Assembly (NCBI GenBank): GCA_036676195.1
Contig: JAKFDK010000120.1
Coordinates: 50,775 to 114,774, forward strand
DNA: 64,000 nucleotides
Source of the DNA: JAKFDK01 sp036676195
GTDB lineage: Bacteria; Bacillota; Sulfobacillia; Symbiobacteriales; ZC4RG38
Direction: 5' to 3'
Numbering within the stretch: the stretch's first letter is position 1; each line of letters begins with the position of its first letter. The notes below the pieces were generated by a model that was not told where the DNA came from, did not search any database, and saw only the letters and a list, made by a program, of their open reading frames with translations. Below, in pieces: positions 50,239-59,644 of this stretch. A program made the translations under genes and the position numbers.

Positions 50239-50520
50239 CTATGCCTCAGCGGCGGCCGGCTCCACGTGGACAACCTTCTTGCCCGCCCGGTTGTTGCCGA
50301 ACACCACCTGACCCTCTACCAGGGCGAACAGGGTGTCGTCACTGCCGCGGCCCACGTTCTTACCCGGGTGAATCTTGGTGCCGCGCTGCCGGACCAGAAT
50401 GGTGCCAGCGCTGACGGCCTGACCCCCAAACCGCTTCACGCCGAGAAACTTGGGATTGCTGTCCCGGCCGTTGCGGGAGCTGCCTACGCCCTTCTTATGC
50501 GCAAATCGCTGGAGGAACAT
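50239..50520 (-). CDS. rpmA: 50S ribosomal protein L27 with cleavable N-terminus
   Basis: L27 reaches the peptidyl-transferase centre with its N-terminal tail. 93 residues. The first six (MFLQRF) precede AHKKGVGSSRNGRD, the conserved mature start. In Firmicutes this extension is removed by the protease Prp after a double aromatic; here the site reads LQRF instead of LQFF. The Prp gene lies 4 nt upstream. Third gene of rplU-prp-rpmA. Confidence 0.98.
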   Translation of the reverse strand: MFLQRFAHKKGVGSSRNGRDSNPKFLGVKRFGGQAVSAGTILVRQRGTKIHPGKNVGRGSDDTLFALVEGQVVFGNNRAGKKVVHVEPAAAEA

Positions 50521-50524
50521 GGTG

Positions 50525-50851
50525 TCAACCTCCTTCCGTTACACGGATAAACTGCTTATAAGTCTTTTCAATATCTTTCAGGCCGAGAAGCATGGTCTCC
50601 AGGATCACCTGGGCCCGCTCCTGTTCCGCCGGGGTCCCTGCCTGCAGTCGGACTTCGGTGAAGCCGTCTCCCTGCCGGGCCTCGTGCGGAAGGCCTGCTA
50701 TCTTGCCTAACCCCAGAACCGCGGTATCCACCAGGGCGGTTACACCGGCACAGACGATATCTCTGCCATGGCGGGCATAACCGGCGTGACCTTCAACCCG
50801 AAAGGTTGCAATGGCCCCGCCGCCGTCCCGCTGTACCCGGATACGAATCAC
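50525..50851 (-). CDS. prp: Ribosomal-processing cysteine protease Prp (YsxB)
   Basis: Removes the N-terminal extension of L27. 108 residues with the catalytic pair in GHAGYARHGRDIVCAGVTAL (His22, Cys34). It lies between rplU (3 nt) and rpmA (4 nt), its standard place. The matching cleavage site in L27 is altered at one position, so the pair may have co-evolved. Confidence 0.96.
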   Translation of the reverse strand: MIRIRVQRDGGGAIATFRVEGHAGYARHGRDIVCAGVTALVDTAVLGLGKIAGLPHEARQGDGFTEVRLQAGTPAEQERAQVILETMLLGLKDIEKTYKQFIRVTEGG

Positions 50852-50854
50852 GGG

Positions 50855-51166
50855 TTACGCCTCGATGGCTTCAACCTGAAGCTGGGTATACGGCTGCCGG
50901 TGACCGTAACGCCGCCGATAGTTAGTCTTGTTATGGTACTTGAAGACAAGAATCTTCGGATACTTGTCCTGCTTGATGACCTTCGCTGTCACCTTGGCAC
51001 CGTTGATGACCGGGTTACCGAACTGGATGTTGCCATCCTTGTTCACCATGACCACCTGGTCAAAGGTCACCACATCACCGTCATTACCGGTGAGCTTCTC
51101 CACGCGAATGGTCTCACCGGGAGCGACCCGGTACTGCTTGCCACCGGTCTCAATAATCGCGTACAT
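50855..51166 (-). CDS. rplU: 50S ribosomal protein L21
   Basis: Large-subunit protein binding 23S rRNA, contacting L20. 103 residues from the ATG reading MYAIIETGGKQYRV, behind GGAGGTGT. The end (NYRRRYGHRQPYTQLQVEAI) is typical. An upstream in-frame extension is leader RNA. First gene of rplU-prp-rpmA. Confidence 0.98.
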   Translation of the reverse strand: MYAIIETGGKQYRVAPGETIRVEKLTGNDGDVVTFDQVVMVNKDGNIQFGNPVINGAKVTAKVIKQDKYPKILVFKYHNKTNYRRRYGHRQPYTQLQVEAIEA

Positions 51167-51308
51167 GCTTTTACACCTCCCCGATGTCAGACTCGCCGGA
51201 GCAGGCGCAGTGGCGCCGGCCAACGGGGCCGGCCGAACACACTGACTTGTACAGCCCTTGCCGTGCGGTTGGGCACCGGGCAACCCGAAGGCAGCCAGGT
51301 GACGATTC
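51167..51308 (-). promoter_or_regulatory. Leader of rplU, possible L21 leader RNA
   Basis: An untranslated region of about 140 nt containing a CCGGCC/GGCCGG hairpin (about 51214-51231) and other GC-rich inverted repeats. Firmicutes rplU mRNAs often carry a structured L21 leader with autoregulatory function. I infer this from position and did not match the consensus. Confidence 0.4.
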
Positions 51309-51337
51309 ATCATAACACACCGGATATTGGGTGTCAA
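51309..51337 (-). promoter_or_regulatory. Promoter of rplU-prp-rpmA
   Basis: Minus-strand TTGACA (51332-51337), 17-nt spacer, TATGAT (51309-51314), close to consensus as expected for ribosomal genes. The -35 overlaps the stop codon of the upstream phosphoesterase gene. Confidence 0.9.
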
Positions 51338-52092
51338 TTTGATGGTTTTACCAGCTCAAGCAACGTAATCTCAGCCGGACAGAACAGCCGGATGGGCGGC
51401 CCCGTAAGGCCCAGGCCACGGGTGGTATACACCTGCATACCCGTATTGCCTACAGGCTGCAGGCCTCGAGGATAACGGCTTCCCAGGCGGGGTCCATACA
51501 GGAAACGCCCGCCCGGCAGGCAGACCTGCCCGCCATGGCTGTGGCCGCTGATCTGTAACTTTGCACCGTGTCCTGCAGCCTGGTCAGCCAGATCCGGTTC
51601 GTGCCAGAGCAGCAGAGAAAGAACATTGGCAGGCCGCCCGGCCATGGCCCCGGCCGGATCGGCCGCTCCAGCCCGCGCACTGCCAACGCCACCCAGCCAA
51701 AACGAGCTGCCGCGGTACTGCAGCAGTACACCCGTGTTCTGCAGGACCTTTACCCCGGCACCAGCGAGGGCCTGGCTGACTGCTGCGGCTCCGGCAAGGT
51801 AATCGTGGTTGCCCAGAACGGCGTAAGTGCCCAGGGGTGCGCGTAACTGGCGCAACGGCCAAACGGCACGGGCAATCAAGCGGGCAGCGTGGTAGTGAAC
51901 CAGATCACCAAGAAAGACCACCATGTCCGGCTGTAACTGGTTAAGACGGGCGACAGCCCGAGTCAGCAGCCGGGGGCCTTGGAAGTAGCCGATATGAGTA
52001 TCGCTGAATGCACCTATGGTGAGCCCGGCCAGAGCAGGGGGCAACCCATGAATAGGCACCTGCACCCGCTCAACGGTACAGCCGTAGATCAT
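51334..52092 (-). CDS. Metallophosphoesterase (YkuE/YaeI type)
   Basis: A calcineurin-like phosphoesterase of about 252 residues with all metal motifs: SDTHIG (Asp31, His33), GDLVHYH, GNHD and GHSHGGQ. This subgroup is usually membrane associated and hydrolyses lipid-linked phosphodiesters, but no clear signal peptide is seen here, so the substrate is open. The ATG has GGAGG 10 nt upstream. A longer frame starting in rng is rejected. It follows rng by 46 nt. Confidence 0.93.
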   Translation of the reverse strand: MIYGCTVERVQVPIHGLPPALAGLTIGAFSDTHIGYFQGPRLLTRAVARLNQLQPDMVVFLGDLVHYHAARLIARAVWPLRQLRAPLGTYAVLGNHDYLAGAAAVSQALAGAGVKVLQNTGVLLQYRGSSFWLGGVGSARAGAADPAGAMAGRPANVLSLLLWHEPDLADQAAGHGAKLQISGHSHGGQVCLPGGRFLYGPRLGSRYPRGLQPVGNTGMQVYTTRGLGLTGPPIRLFCPAEITLLELVKPSN

Positions 52093-52138
52093 GGCTGCGG
52101 GACCTCCCACCAGCTCCGGGCCCCGGTTCGCTTTATCT

Positions 52139-53815
52139 TCACAACAACTTGGCCTTGGCGTAGGTACGGTACGCCCGCACGACCTCCACCTTGACCTTGC
52201 GCCCGACCAGGCCGCCGGCCCCATCAATATCAATGACGTATCCGTCCAAGCGGGCAATTCCGTCCGTCGGGTTCGTGACATGGGGTTCCTCAACTTTGAT
52301 CTCCAGTACATGCCCGGGCCGAACCGGGATGGCGAGGGCTTCCACTTCGTCACGGGTACCCAGGGCCCGCATTTGCCAGTGCTCGACATGCACCTCGCGG
52401 TTGCCCAGGATGTAAATGGACTTGCCCAGTTCCCGCTCCAAGTCCCGCAGGTTGGCACCGCCCGGCCCGATCAGGAGCGCCGCCACACCTGGGTTAACCT
52501 CCATCAGCAGGGCGTCAGACGGGGAGTCACGCAGGATACGGCGGATCTCCTGACGTACCCGGCGTGCCATTGTATCCTCGCTGAGGATCCGGCCACGTCC
52601 TTCGCAGACATGACATTGACGGGTCATGACATCGTCCAGGGTCTGGCGGGACTTTTTCCGGGTCACCTCCACCAGGCCAAGCTGGGTCAGTCCCAGCACA
52701 TGGGCGCGGGTGCGGTCCCGCCGCAGGGATTCCTCCAGGGTCTTGAGCACCTGCTGGCGGTGTTCCTGGACTTCCATATCAATAAAATCAATGATGATAA
52801 TGCCGCCAATGTCCCGCAGGCGCAATTGGCGGGCAATCTCCCTGGCTGCCTCCAGGTTGGTCTTGAAGACAGTATCCGCCAGGTCGGTGGTACCGACGAA
52901 TTTCCCGGTATTGATGTCGATGGCGGTAAGCGCTTCCGTATGGTCAATGACCAGGTACCCACCCGACTTGAGCCAGACCCGCCGTTTCAGAGCACGGTCA
53001 ATGTCCGCTTCCAGACCATAGTGGTCAAATAGGGTCTCGCCCGGCCGGTTGTATAACCTGACCTGCTCCTTTAAACGCGGGCTGGTAAACTCCAGCAATT
53101 CCAGGGCACGGTCATATTCGGCCTTGTTGTCCACCACCAGTTGGTCTACATCCGCATCAAACCAGTCCCGCAATACCCGGTCCACCAGACCGAGGTCGTG
53201 GTGCAACAAGGCCGGCGCGTGCGTCCCCTTCGCCCGTTGCCGGATCCGCTCCCAAAGGCGCACAAGAAAACTGATGTCCCGGGTGAGGTCTTCGGCGTCG
53301 GCCCCCTCGGCCACTGTCCGCACAATCATGCCCATACCAGGCGGTTTTACCGCTGAGGCCAGACTCTTGAGGCGTTCCCGCTCCTTTTCGTCGGAAATGC
53401 GCCGGCTCACGCCGATGTACTCCATGTTTGGCATCAGGACGAGGTAGCGCCCCGGCAGTGTAATGTGACGCGTCACCCGGGCACCTTTAGTGCCAATGGG
53501 TTCCTTGGCGACCTGCACCAGCACTTCCTGGCCAGGTTTGACGACGTCTTTGATAGTCAGCTTTTTGGCATCAGTAAGCTCCGACTCGAAGGGCAAGGCA
53601 TCGTCTACGTAGAGAAAGGAGTTGCGCTCCAATCCCACGTCGACAAAGGCGGCCTGCATGCCAGGTAAAACGTTTTGGACCTTACCCTTATAAATGTTGC
53701 CAACTACCCTTTGGGTGACCGGCCGCTCAACAAAAATCTCAACAAGTTCTCCGTCTTCGCGAACAGCGGCTCGGGTCTCATCCAGATCCACAGTCACAAA
53801 AATCTCTTTTGGCAT
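52139..53815 (-). CDS. rng: Ribonuclease E/G family protein with C-terminal TRAM-like domain
   Basis: Endoribonuclease for rRNA and mRNA processing. About 558 residues: an S1 domain (about 35-120), an RNase-H-like/DNase I-like core with the catalytic aspartates in DINTGKFVG and IDFIDM, and the zinc-link CHVC that joins dimers. The last 70 residues look like a TRAM RNA-binding domain, which E. coli RNase G lacks. The ATG reading MPKEIFV is preferred; a TTG four codons upstream is too close to its ribosome site. It lies between spoIVFB-side genes and rplU, a clostridial arrangement. Confidence 0.95.
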   Translation of the reverse strand: MPKEIFVTVDLDETRAAVREDGELVEIFVERPVTQRVVGNIYKGKVQNVLPGMQAAFVDVGLERNSFLYVDDALPFESELTDAKKLTIKDVVKPGQEVLVQVAKEPIGTKGARVTRHITLPGRYLVLMPNMEYIGVSRRISDEKERERLKSLASAVKPPGMGMIVRTVAEGADAEDLTRDISFLVRLWERIRQRAKGTHAPALLHHDLGLVDRVLRDWFDADVDQLVVDNKAEYDRALELLEFTSPRLKEQVRLYNRPGETLFDHYGLEADIDRALKRRVWLKSGGYLVIDHTEALTAIDINTGKFVGTTDLADTVFKTNLEAAREIARQLRLRDIGGIIIIDFIDMEVQEHRQQVLKTLEESLRRDRTRAHVLGLTQLGLVEVTRKKSRQTLDDVMTRQCHVCEGRGRILSEDTMARRVRQEIRRILRDSPSDALLMEVNPGVAALLIGPGGANLRDLERELGKSIYILGNREVHVEHWQMRALGTRDEVEALAIPVRPGHVLEIKVEEPHVTNPTDGIARLDGYVIDIDGAGGLVGRKVKVEVVRAYRTYAKAKLL

Positions 53816-54008
53816 GGTGTCAAACAACCCCCGTCATAGGTGGGCCGCGCCCGGCTAAGGGCGCGTTGGTACGGTCATCCTAGCGTTCCCCAGAGAGCGC
53901 CTGATATCTGACCGGAATCTACCAAGTGGAAGGTGGCTCCATTGTATCATACGCAGCCCATGTCGGGAGTACTGAGACCACGGACACCGTTGCGGCGAAA
54001 TGCCCCTG

Positions 54009-55100
54009 TTACCCGGCCTGGCGCTGCCCGGTTGTCTGTACCGACCACCGGACCGGAGCCATGGCCCAAACGATAACGGCAACCATGGCGGCCAGGCCCG
54101 CCGCGACCTGGGCGTGCAGGCGAATGTCGCCTTGCCCGACATACCAGAGCAGCCCGGCCAGGATCGGCCCGGTGATTTCGCCCAGGGCGACGCCATACAG
54201 GTGGGACGCCTCTTCATGGGGTTGCGTCAGGCGGGGATACAGCGACACCCCCCCAGCCACCAGAGCCTGTGCAGCCAGTGCCACCGCTAGCCACCACCAG
54301 GGACCGTCCAGGCTGATCAGGAACGTGGCCGGTATGAGCAGAAGGGCGGCTCCGCCCATCACCCGATACGGCGGCCACCGCATCGCCAGTGGCGCCAACC
54401 AGTGCCAGACCAGGGAGGGTGCCCAGCCAATGGCAAAGCCAACGCCGGCCAACAGAGGGCTGCCACGCCGTGCAAACTCCAGTGGCAGATAGGTGGCGAA
54501 GGTAAAATAGTAGATGTTGAATACCAGGGGGACGAGCCGCACGAAGGGGCGTATGCGTTTTGCAGTGGTCGGGCTGGCGCCGGGAGGCAACCCGGGTACG
54601 GCGGAACCGGGAGGCTCCTCCGTTCCGGCCCGTATCAGGTTGGCTGCCAGGGCACCGGCCGCCGCCGCCATCATCAGCCAGGGCCAGCCCAGGCTGAGGG
54701 GCATGAGCACCACTGCGACAATACCGGCCAGGCCGCCGGCCAGGTGCGAGGCCGGCATCCCCAGCTTCCCCAGGGTCCGGGCAAGGGCGGTGTGTCCCCA
54801 GCCGGCCAAAAGCAGCCCGACTGCGGTCAGGATGTGGGCGGCGGTACCATCCACGCGGTGAATCAGGTCTGGCACCAGTACCACCAGGCCAAGCAGAAAG
54901 AGTTGTTCAGCGGCAACGGTGGAAAGGGGAAAGCGTAGTGACAGCAGCCGCCCGCCACGGTAGCACACTGTATAAGCGGCCGCCCACCCGGGTCCTGCCG
55001 GGCTATCGCCCATCAGGGCCCACAATCCGGGCCAGACAGCCCGGGCACCGTCGAGGAAGCGGGCGAGAAGAGCCGGCAAATGCGGAAAACGAACTAACAA
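54009..55100 (-). CDS. Multi-pass membrane protein, MFS-like
   Basis: A 363-residue protein with about ten hydrophobic helices. The pattern RGGRLLSLRFPLS near residue 50 and a long central cytoplasmic loop (about 157-185) recall the two halves of a major facilitator, though it is shorter than usual. Substrate unknown. The TTG start has GGAGG 8 nt upstream. It lies alone between spoIVFB and rng in the same direction. Confidence 0.6.
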   Translation of the reverse strand: MLVRFPHLPALLARFLDGARAVWPGLWALMGDSPAGPGWAAAYTVCYRGGRLLSLRFPLSTVAAEQLFLLGLVVLVPDLIHRVDGTAAHILTAVGLLLAGWGHTALARTLGKLGMPASHLAGGLAGIVAVVLMPLSLGWPWLMMAAAAGALAANLIRAGTEEPPGSAVPGLPPGASPTTAKRIRPFVRLVPLVFNIYYFTFATYLPLEFARRGSPLLAGVGFAIGWAPSLVWHWLAPLAMRWPPYRVMGGAALLLIPATFLISLDGPWWWLAVALAAQALVAGGVSLYPRLTQPHEEASHLYGVALGEITGPILAGLLWYVGQGDIRLHAQVAAGLAAMVAVIVWAMAPVRWSVQTTGQRQAG

Positions 55101-55270
55101 AGAGGCGACCTCCTGTTGGTAACCGACACCTGTGCGCAGTAAGGACAGAGTGGGCAGTGTGACCCTGCCGGCTACAGGTACCAGAAACCCATATTACCGC
55201 GGGGAGACCGCTGTTACCTGCCACCAGTGCCGCAAAAGATTGCGCTGCAGCATGGAAATTCTGGCGAAAC

Positions 55271-56155
55271 TCATCTTCCCACCAGTTCCACCAGTGGTAC
55301 CTCTGGACCGTGGCGTTCCAAGGCGTCGGCGAGTTGAGCTTCGGTCAGTACGCCAAGGGTACACATACGATCATCCAGCACCAGTACCAGGTGAAACTGG
55401 CGGGCAGCCAACTGCGGGAGAATTTCCCGCAGCCGGGTATCAGCCATGGCTGCCAGCGTCCGGGCCGGTACGATGCGGCGGCGGGGGACCTCACCGCGCT
55501 TGCGCAGCAGCGTGCGCATGGAGCGAAATAACAGGTCTTCTTCACCGCGCCCGGCCAGCCAGAACAGGTAAGGGCCACCGATGACAGCAGCCGTGTAGAT
55601 CCGCCCGGCCCCCAGCATGGCAGCGGCAAACCCGGTCAATCCCAGCCCTACAATCCGTCCGCTCCAACTCATCCAGCGGGTGACGGTAGCGTGCCCATGC
55701 CGTTGCGCCAGCAGGCCGCGCAGTGCCCGGCCGCCGTCTAGCGGCAGAGCGGGAAGCAGGTTAAAGAATGCCAGGTTGGCGTTGACATCGAAACAGAACT
55801 GCAACAGTTCCCGGTCCCAGATCCGGTTTCCAGCCAGGAGATACACCAGACCGGCCAGGAAGAAACTTTGGAACGGCCCGGCCAGTGCCACGGCAAATTC
55901 GTTCTGCGGTTCGAATTCCAGGTGGGGGTCCAGCCGGGCCACTCCGCCCAAAGGGGTGAGCAGGACTTCCTCCACCCCCACCCCCAGGAGGCGGGCAACG
56001 ACCATGTGTGCCAGTTCGTGGGCTACCAGGGAACCCAACAGGATCGTACACTGCACACCATAACCGGCTGCTACCGCCACAGCCAGCAAAAACAGAAAGG
56101 CCCCGTGAATGCCGCAGCGTACACCGCCCCATCGCCCAGCCAGCACCCCTGGCAC
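55271..56155 (-). CDS. spoIVFB: SpoIVFB-type intramembrane metalloprotease with CBS domain
   Basis: Site-2-protease family enzyme that cleaves pro-sigma-K in the mother cell. 294 residues: membrane helices with the zinc motif HELAH (His46, Glu47, His50), NLLPALPLDGG (about 130-140) giving the third ligand, then a C-terminal CBS-type nucleotide-binding domain (about 225-290). The motif spacing equals Bacillus SpoIVFB. It follows the SpoIVFA-like gene by 3 nt, the expected inhibitor-protease pairing. Confidence 0.93.
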   Translation of the reverse strand: MPGVLAGRWGGVRCGIHGAFLFLLAVAVAAGYGVQCTILLGSLVAHELAHMVVARLLGVGVEEVLLTPLGGVARLDPHLEFEPQNEFAVALAGPFQSFFLAGLVYLLAGNRIWDRELLQFCFDVNANLAFFNLLPALPLDGGRALRGLLAQRHGHATVTRWMSWSGRIVGLGLTGFAAAMLGAGRIYTAAVIGGPYLFWLAGRGEEDLLFRSMRTLLRKRGEVPRRRIVPARTLAAMADTRLREILPQLAARQFHLVLVLDDRMCTLGVLTEAQLADALERHGPEVPLVELVGR

Positions 56156-56158
56156 CCT

Positions 56159-57229
56159 TTAAATCCCCCCGCCGTCGCTCAGGAAAGGCTCCGGCTGTAC
56201 CGCCCGGCCATCCTGGCGGACTTCCAGGTGCAGGTGGTTTTGGCCAGGCTCCCCGGCAGGCACGGGACCAACCCGGCCCAGAGCTTGTCCGGCCTGTACC
56301 TCGTGCCCCTTTTTCACCTCTGCCTCATCCACAGGTGCATAACGGCTGGTCAGCCCCTGGCCATGGTCCAGTTCCACATAGGGGCCGATGACCGGGTCAG
56401 TGCCAAGTTCAGCGACCTTGCCCTTCCACAGGGCTCGCACTGGCGTACCTGCCTTCGCCGCCAGATCGACGCCATAATGCAGCACATCCCCGTGCCAGCC
56501 AAAAGGGGCGATGGCCTTGCCCTCAACGGGGCGGACCGCCGGGCCGGGGGTGCCCTGGTTGCGCCCCGGATCCCCCGGCCACCTGACACTGATCACCCCG
56601 GGGCCGTTTGCGCGGACAGGTGTCGGGTCGGTTGCGGCTGGTGTGGTTACCGGAAGCTGGGGTCGGGGCTGCTCCGGCAACTCCGGTGGTGCCTGCAGCG
56701 ACTGCGGTTGCAGTTGCACTGGCTGCAGTGACGGTGGCAGTTGTATCGCCGGCATCTCCCGCGTTGGTTCCCGTAGCAGCCCCGGCCCCTGCAAGTAGGG
56801 AAGAGGCACCGGTTCGCCCCGGTTATCCGGTAACGGGCGCAAAGGTGCCGCCCATGTGGCCACTCGGTCCCTGGCATGCAGGTATAGACCAGCCAGCGCC
56901 GGGCCCCACCCCCCGCGTTTACCCGCCCAACCTGACGCCCGGGTCCAGGCCATGGTAGCCGTAAAATCGCGGGTAAAAGCGTGGCCCAGGCCCACGCGGG
57001 CAGCATTCATGGCGGTGAAGGGCAGCCAGCGGATCAGTGCCGCGACCGCCAGCAGCCCGACTGCCAGAATACCCTGCAACGCCAGGCGAGTCAGACGTGT
57101 ACGCACCTCGTTGGGTTCCATCCACCTGTGTATCCCCGGCTGAATCTGCGGCCTGCGTGCCGGCCGTTCCGGGGCAGGACCAGTATCCCCGTCCCTGGCC
57201 TGATCCCCACAGTCTCGCAAGGAGCCCAC
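56159..57229 (-). CDS. spoIVFA: SpoIVFA-like M23-domain protein
   Basis: Membrane protein that holds SpoIVFB inactive until a forespore signal arrives. About 356 residues: a short basic N-terminus, a membrane helix (about 50-68), a Pro/Gln-rich linker (about 145-195, PPSLQPVQLQPQSLQ) and a C-terminal M23/LytM domain with HYGVDLAAKAGTPV and a final HLHLEV. M23 zinc residues look largely kept, but in SpoIVFA the domain is thought to serve regulation. I choose the GTG at 57229, with GGTGG upstream. The ATG at 57121 is the alternative. Confidence 0.85.
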   Translation of the reverse strand: MGSLRDCGDQARDGDTGPAPERPARRPQIQPGIHRWMEPNEVRTRLTRLALQGILAVGLLAVAALIRWLPFTAMNAARVGLGHAFTRDFTATMAWTRASGWAGKRGGWGPALAGLYLHARDRVATWAAPLRPLPDNRGEPVPLPYLQGPGLLREPTREMPAIQLPPSLQPVQLQPQSLQAPPELPEQPRPQLPVTTPAATDPTPVRANGPGVISVRWPGDPGRNQGTPGPAVRPVEGKAIAPFGWHGDVLHYGVDLAAKAGTPVRALWKGKVAELGTDPVIGPYVELDHGQGLTSRYAPVDEAEVKKGHEVQAGQALGRVGPVPAGEPGQNHLHLEVRQDGRAVQPEPFLSDGGGI

Positions 57230-57326
57230 CCCCTGTCCACCCCATCCTATGGCCGTGGACCGAGGACAATACCCGGAACAGGCGCCTTGCGCCGCCCAGA
57301 CCGGACACACGGCCGGACAATAAGTG

Positions 57327-57355
57327 CAGAAGGACACCTCACAGGTGTCCTTCTG
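57327..57355 (-). terminator. Terminator of the HD-GYP gene
   Basis: A perfect 13-bp stem with a 3-nt loop, directly after the gene. The U-tract is weak (CACTTATTG), so some read-through into spoIVFA is possible. Confidence 0.7.
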
Positions 57356-57368
57356 TCTGTATTCCGGG

Positions 57369-59261
57369 TCAGGCAAGGGTCAACATGTGCCCCGTTCGAA
57401 TACGGGTCAGCTCCTCCTCCGGGGTCTGCAGCAGTGCCGTTACAACCTGCGGATCAAAGTGCGTGCCGGAGCAACGGACGATCTCTTCCACCGCGCTGGC
57501 ATGGGCGCGGCCACGACGGTAGGGCCGGTCCGAGGTCAGGGCATCGTAGGCGTCAGCCACGGCAAAAATGCGTGCCCCCAGCGGAATCACGAACCCGATC
57601 AGCCCATCCGGGTAACCGCTGCCGTCAAAACGTTCATGATGGTGCAATATAATCGGAGATGCGTCCCGTAGAAAGTCGATAGGGCTGAGGATTTCATAGC
57701 CGATGCGTGTATGGCACTTCATAATCTCCCACTCGTCCGGGGTCAGGGGTCCTGGCTTGCGCAGGATCTGATCCGGGACACCGATCTTGCCGATGTCATG
57801 TAGAAGGGCACCCCGCATCATGGGCACGAGTTGTTCTTCGGGCACACCTAGCTTCTGGGCCAGGGTAAGGGTATACTGGACGACCCGGCGTGAATGACCT
57901 TCTGTTTCATGATCACGCATTTCCAGTGCCCGGGTCAGCGCTTCCAGGGTGCCCATGTAGGCCCGTTCCGTTTCCACCCCAGCCTGGCGCAGGTCCTGCA
58001 CCAGACCGGCGTTGGCCAGGGCACCGGCGGCCAGGTGCACAAACGCCTGCAGGATCCGGCACTCCTCCGCTTCAATGCTCCGGCCTTCTCCGGCCAGATA
58101 GATTTCAAAATGGCCCAGTCGGCGTCCGTCAAGGATGACAGGCAAACTGAGAGCGGCCGGCCACGGAATCTGTTCCTGGTCCGTACCGTGGCTGGTCATC
58201 AGGCACTCCCGGTACCGGGCCGCCAGCACGGGATCTACCCCGTAATGGACCGTAAGTCTCTGCGGTGTGCCCCGATGCGCGTTGCCGGCGTCTACGAATA
58301 GATTGACTGTAGCCGGCGCGAACAGCTTGGCCGCAGTCCCGGCTACACGTTTTAACAGGGGTTCTACCCCAACCTGGCTGTGGGCCAGTGCACTGGACGC
58401 GTTATCCAGGAACTCGATGGCGTGATCCAGCCGCAGGCGACTTTCCGACATCAGCGTGTAAAGCCGGGCATTTTCCACCGCCAACGCAGCCTGTGCAGCC
58501 AGAGCCGCCAGTAATGAAACCTGGGCGGTGTTAAAGACGGCCGTGCGGTCCATGTAAACTGATAACGTCCCGGTCATGCGCTCCTGGACCACCATGGGGA
58601 GCGTGATCAGGGACCGGATCCCGTCCTTGGCGTACGTGGAGCCCAGTGACACCAACCGAAAGTCCTGGGCCACGTCCTCCACTACCAGGGGTTGCAGGGT
58701 CTGCCGCACCCATTCGGAGGGAGAATGGCACCGCTCCGGTCCCTGCAGGATGGCGGAGTATTCGTCCAGATGCTGTTTGGTCAGCCCGGCAGATGCCCCG
58801 ACGCGAAAGACGCCGCTCTGATCCGGCCCCAGGGCGACCAGGGCCATGGGAAAGCCGGTCATGGTTGTGACCTGTTCTACAACGGCTGCCAACACACGGT
58901 CCAGGTCCAACTCACCCGCCATCGCTCGGTTAGCCTGAAGTAGGATTTGCAACTGCTGATTCCGTTCTTCAAGGTGGCCGCTGTTGGAGCAGGGTTGCCC
59001 CTGTGCGGCGACACGGTGCTGATGGTTTGCTGCCCACAGGACCGTAGCCAATCCCCCACAGATCACGAGCAGCACTGCCCAACGCCAGTCCGACAGGATC
59101 ACCAGCACGGCTGCAATGCCCAGGCCCACACCCAGCAGTAAAGCCCCGCGCATTGTCCAAACAGCCGTCAATTGGCACAGGCAACGTTCCGCCGCCACCA
59201 GCCAGCCAGGTCGCCTGAAACCCACCCGGAGACGTAAATATTCCCGGCTGGGCTCACCCAT
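57369..59261 (-). CDS. GAF-GAF-HD-GYP signalling protein
   Basis: A membrane-bound putative c-di-GMP phosphodiesterase of about 630 residues. Two N-terminal helices (about 40-75), a GAF domain (about 115-260), a coiled coil and a second, weaker GAF-like domain (about 290-415), then HD-GYP (about 440-620) with HSRRVVQYT, HDIGKIG, HHHERFDGSGYPDGL and ADAYDALTSDRPYR. The HHExxDGxGYP signature is complete, so catalysis is likely. AAGGAGGGG lies 6 nt before the ATG. With the PilZ protein at 12756 it gives the window a degrader and a receptor for c-di-GMP. Confidence 0.93.
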   Translation of the reverse strand: MGEPSREYLRLRVGFRRPGWLVAAERCLCQLTAVWTMRGALLLGVGLGIAAVLVILSDWRWAVLLVICGGLATVLWAANHQHRVAAQGQPCSNSGHLEERNQQLQILLQANRAMAGELDLDRVLAAVVEQVTTMTGFPMALVALGPDQSGVFRVGASAGLTKQHLDEYSAILQGPERCHSPSEWVRQTLQPLVVEDVAQDFRLVSLGSTYAKDGIRSLITLPMVVQERMTGTLSVYMDRTAVFNTAQVSLLAALAAQAALAVENARLYTLMSESRLRLDHAIEFLDNASSALAHSQVGVEPLLKRVAGTAAKLFAPATVNLFVDAGNAHRGTPQRLTVHYGVDPVLAARYRECLMTSHGTDQEQIPWPAALSLPVILDGRRLGHFEIYLAGEGRSIEAEECRILQAFVHLAAGALANAGLVQDLRQAGVETERAYMGTLEALTRALEMRDHETEGHSRRVVQYTLTLAQKLGVPEEQLVPMMRGALLHDIGKIGVPDQILRKPGPLTPDEWEIMKCHTRIGYEILSPIDFLRDASPIILHHHERFDGSGYPDGLIGFVIPLGARIFAVADAYDALTSDRPYRRGRAHASAVEEIVRCSGTHFDPQVVTALLQTPEEELTRIRTGHMLTLA

Positions 59262-59593
59262 CGGAATCCCCTCCTTGTGCAAATCCCTTGGTATCTGCGG
59301 TCGGGTCCGGGAAAACTACCCACGGGAGAAAAAACCGGCGGGAGAGATGCAAGCTGGCTACAGACCGTGAACGACCGGAATCACAGGCCAAACGACCGTT
59401 GTCCCCTGCTGAGACTGAACCCACCCTGGTCGTGAAGGATAGCCCCGACGATTTTAGCCCGGCCCGGGAGTCTGCCAGCGATGCGAAAGCTGTCCCAAGT
59501 CAGCAAGCTTGAGCATACCTATTCTATAACGTTTCTTCCATATCCTTCTATATATTAACACAGGTCTGCGCGCCGGTGCATGGTTTGTGAGAA
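59262..59593. other. Intergenic stretch upstream of the HD-GYP gene
   Basis: 332 nt without a confident gene. The first 250 nt are GC-rich and would form a long leader to the HD-GYP gene, followed by an AT-rich stretch (59515-59570) with TATAGAAT on the minus strand that may be its -10. A plus-strand open frame (59288-59512) has no usable start site. No known riboswitch was recognised. Confidence 0.4.
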
Positions 59594-59596
59594 TAT

Positions 59597-59624
59597 AAAA
59601 AGGGAACCCCTACTTGGGGTTCCC
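59597..59624 (-). terminator. Terminator of speD
   Basis: A perfect 9-bp GGGAACCCC stem with a 5-nt loop (59602-59624), followed on the minus strand by TTTTTATATT. Confidence 0.92.
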
Positions 59625-59644
59625 TCTGTCTTGTCTTTAGACGG

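Noticed and set aside
59288..59512. Plus-strand frame upstream of the HD-GYP gene
   Set aside because: Composition is vaguely protein-like, but there is no start codon with a ribosome site, and it lies in the likely leader of the HD-GYP gene.
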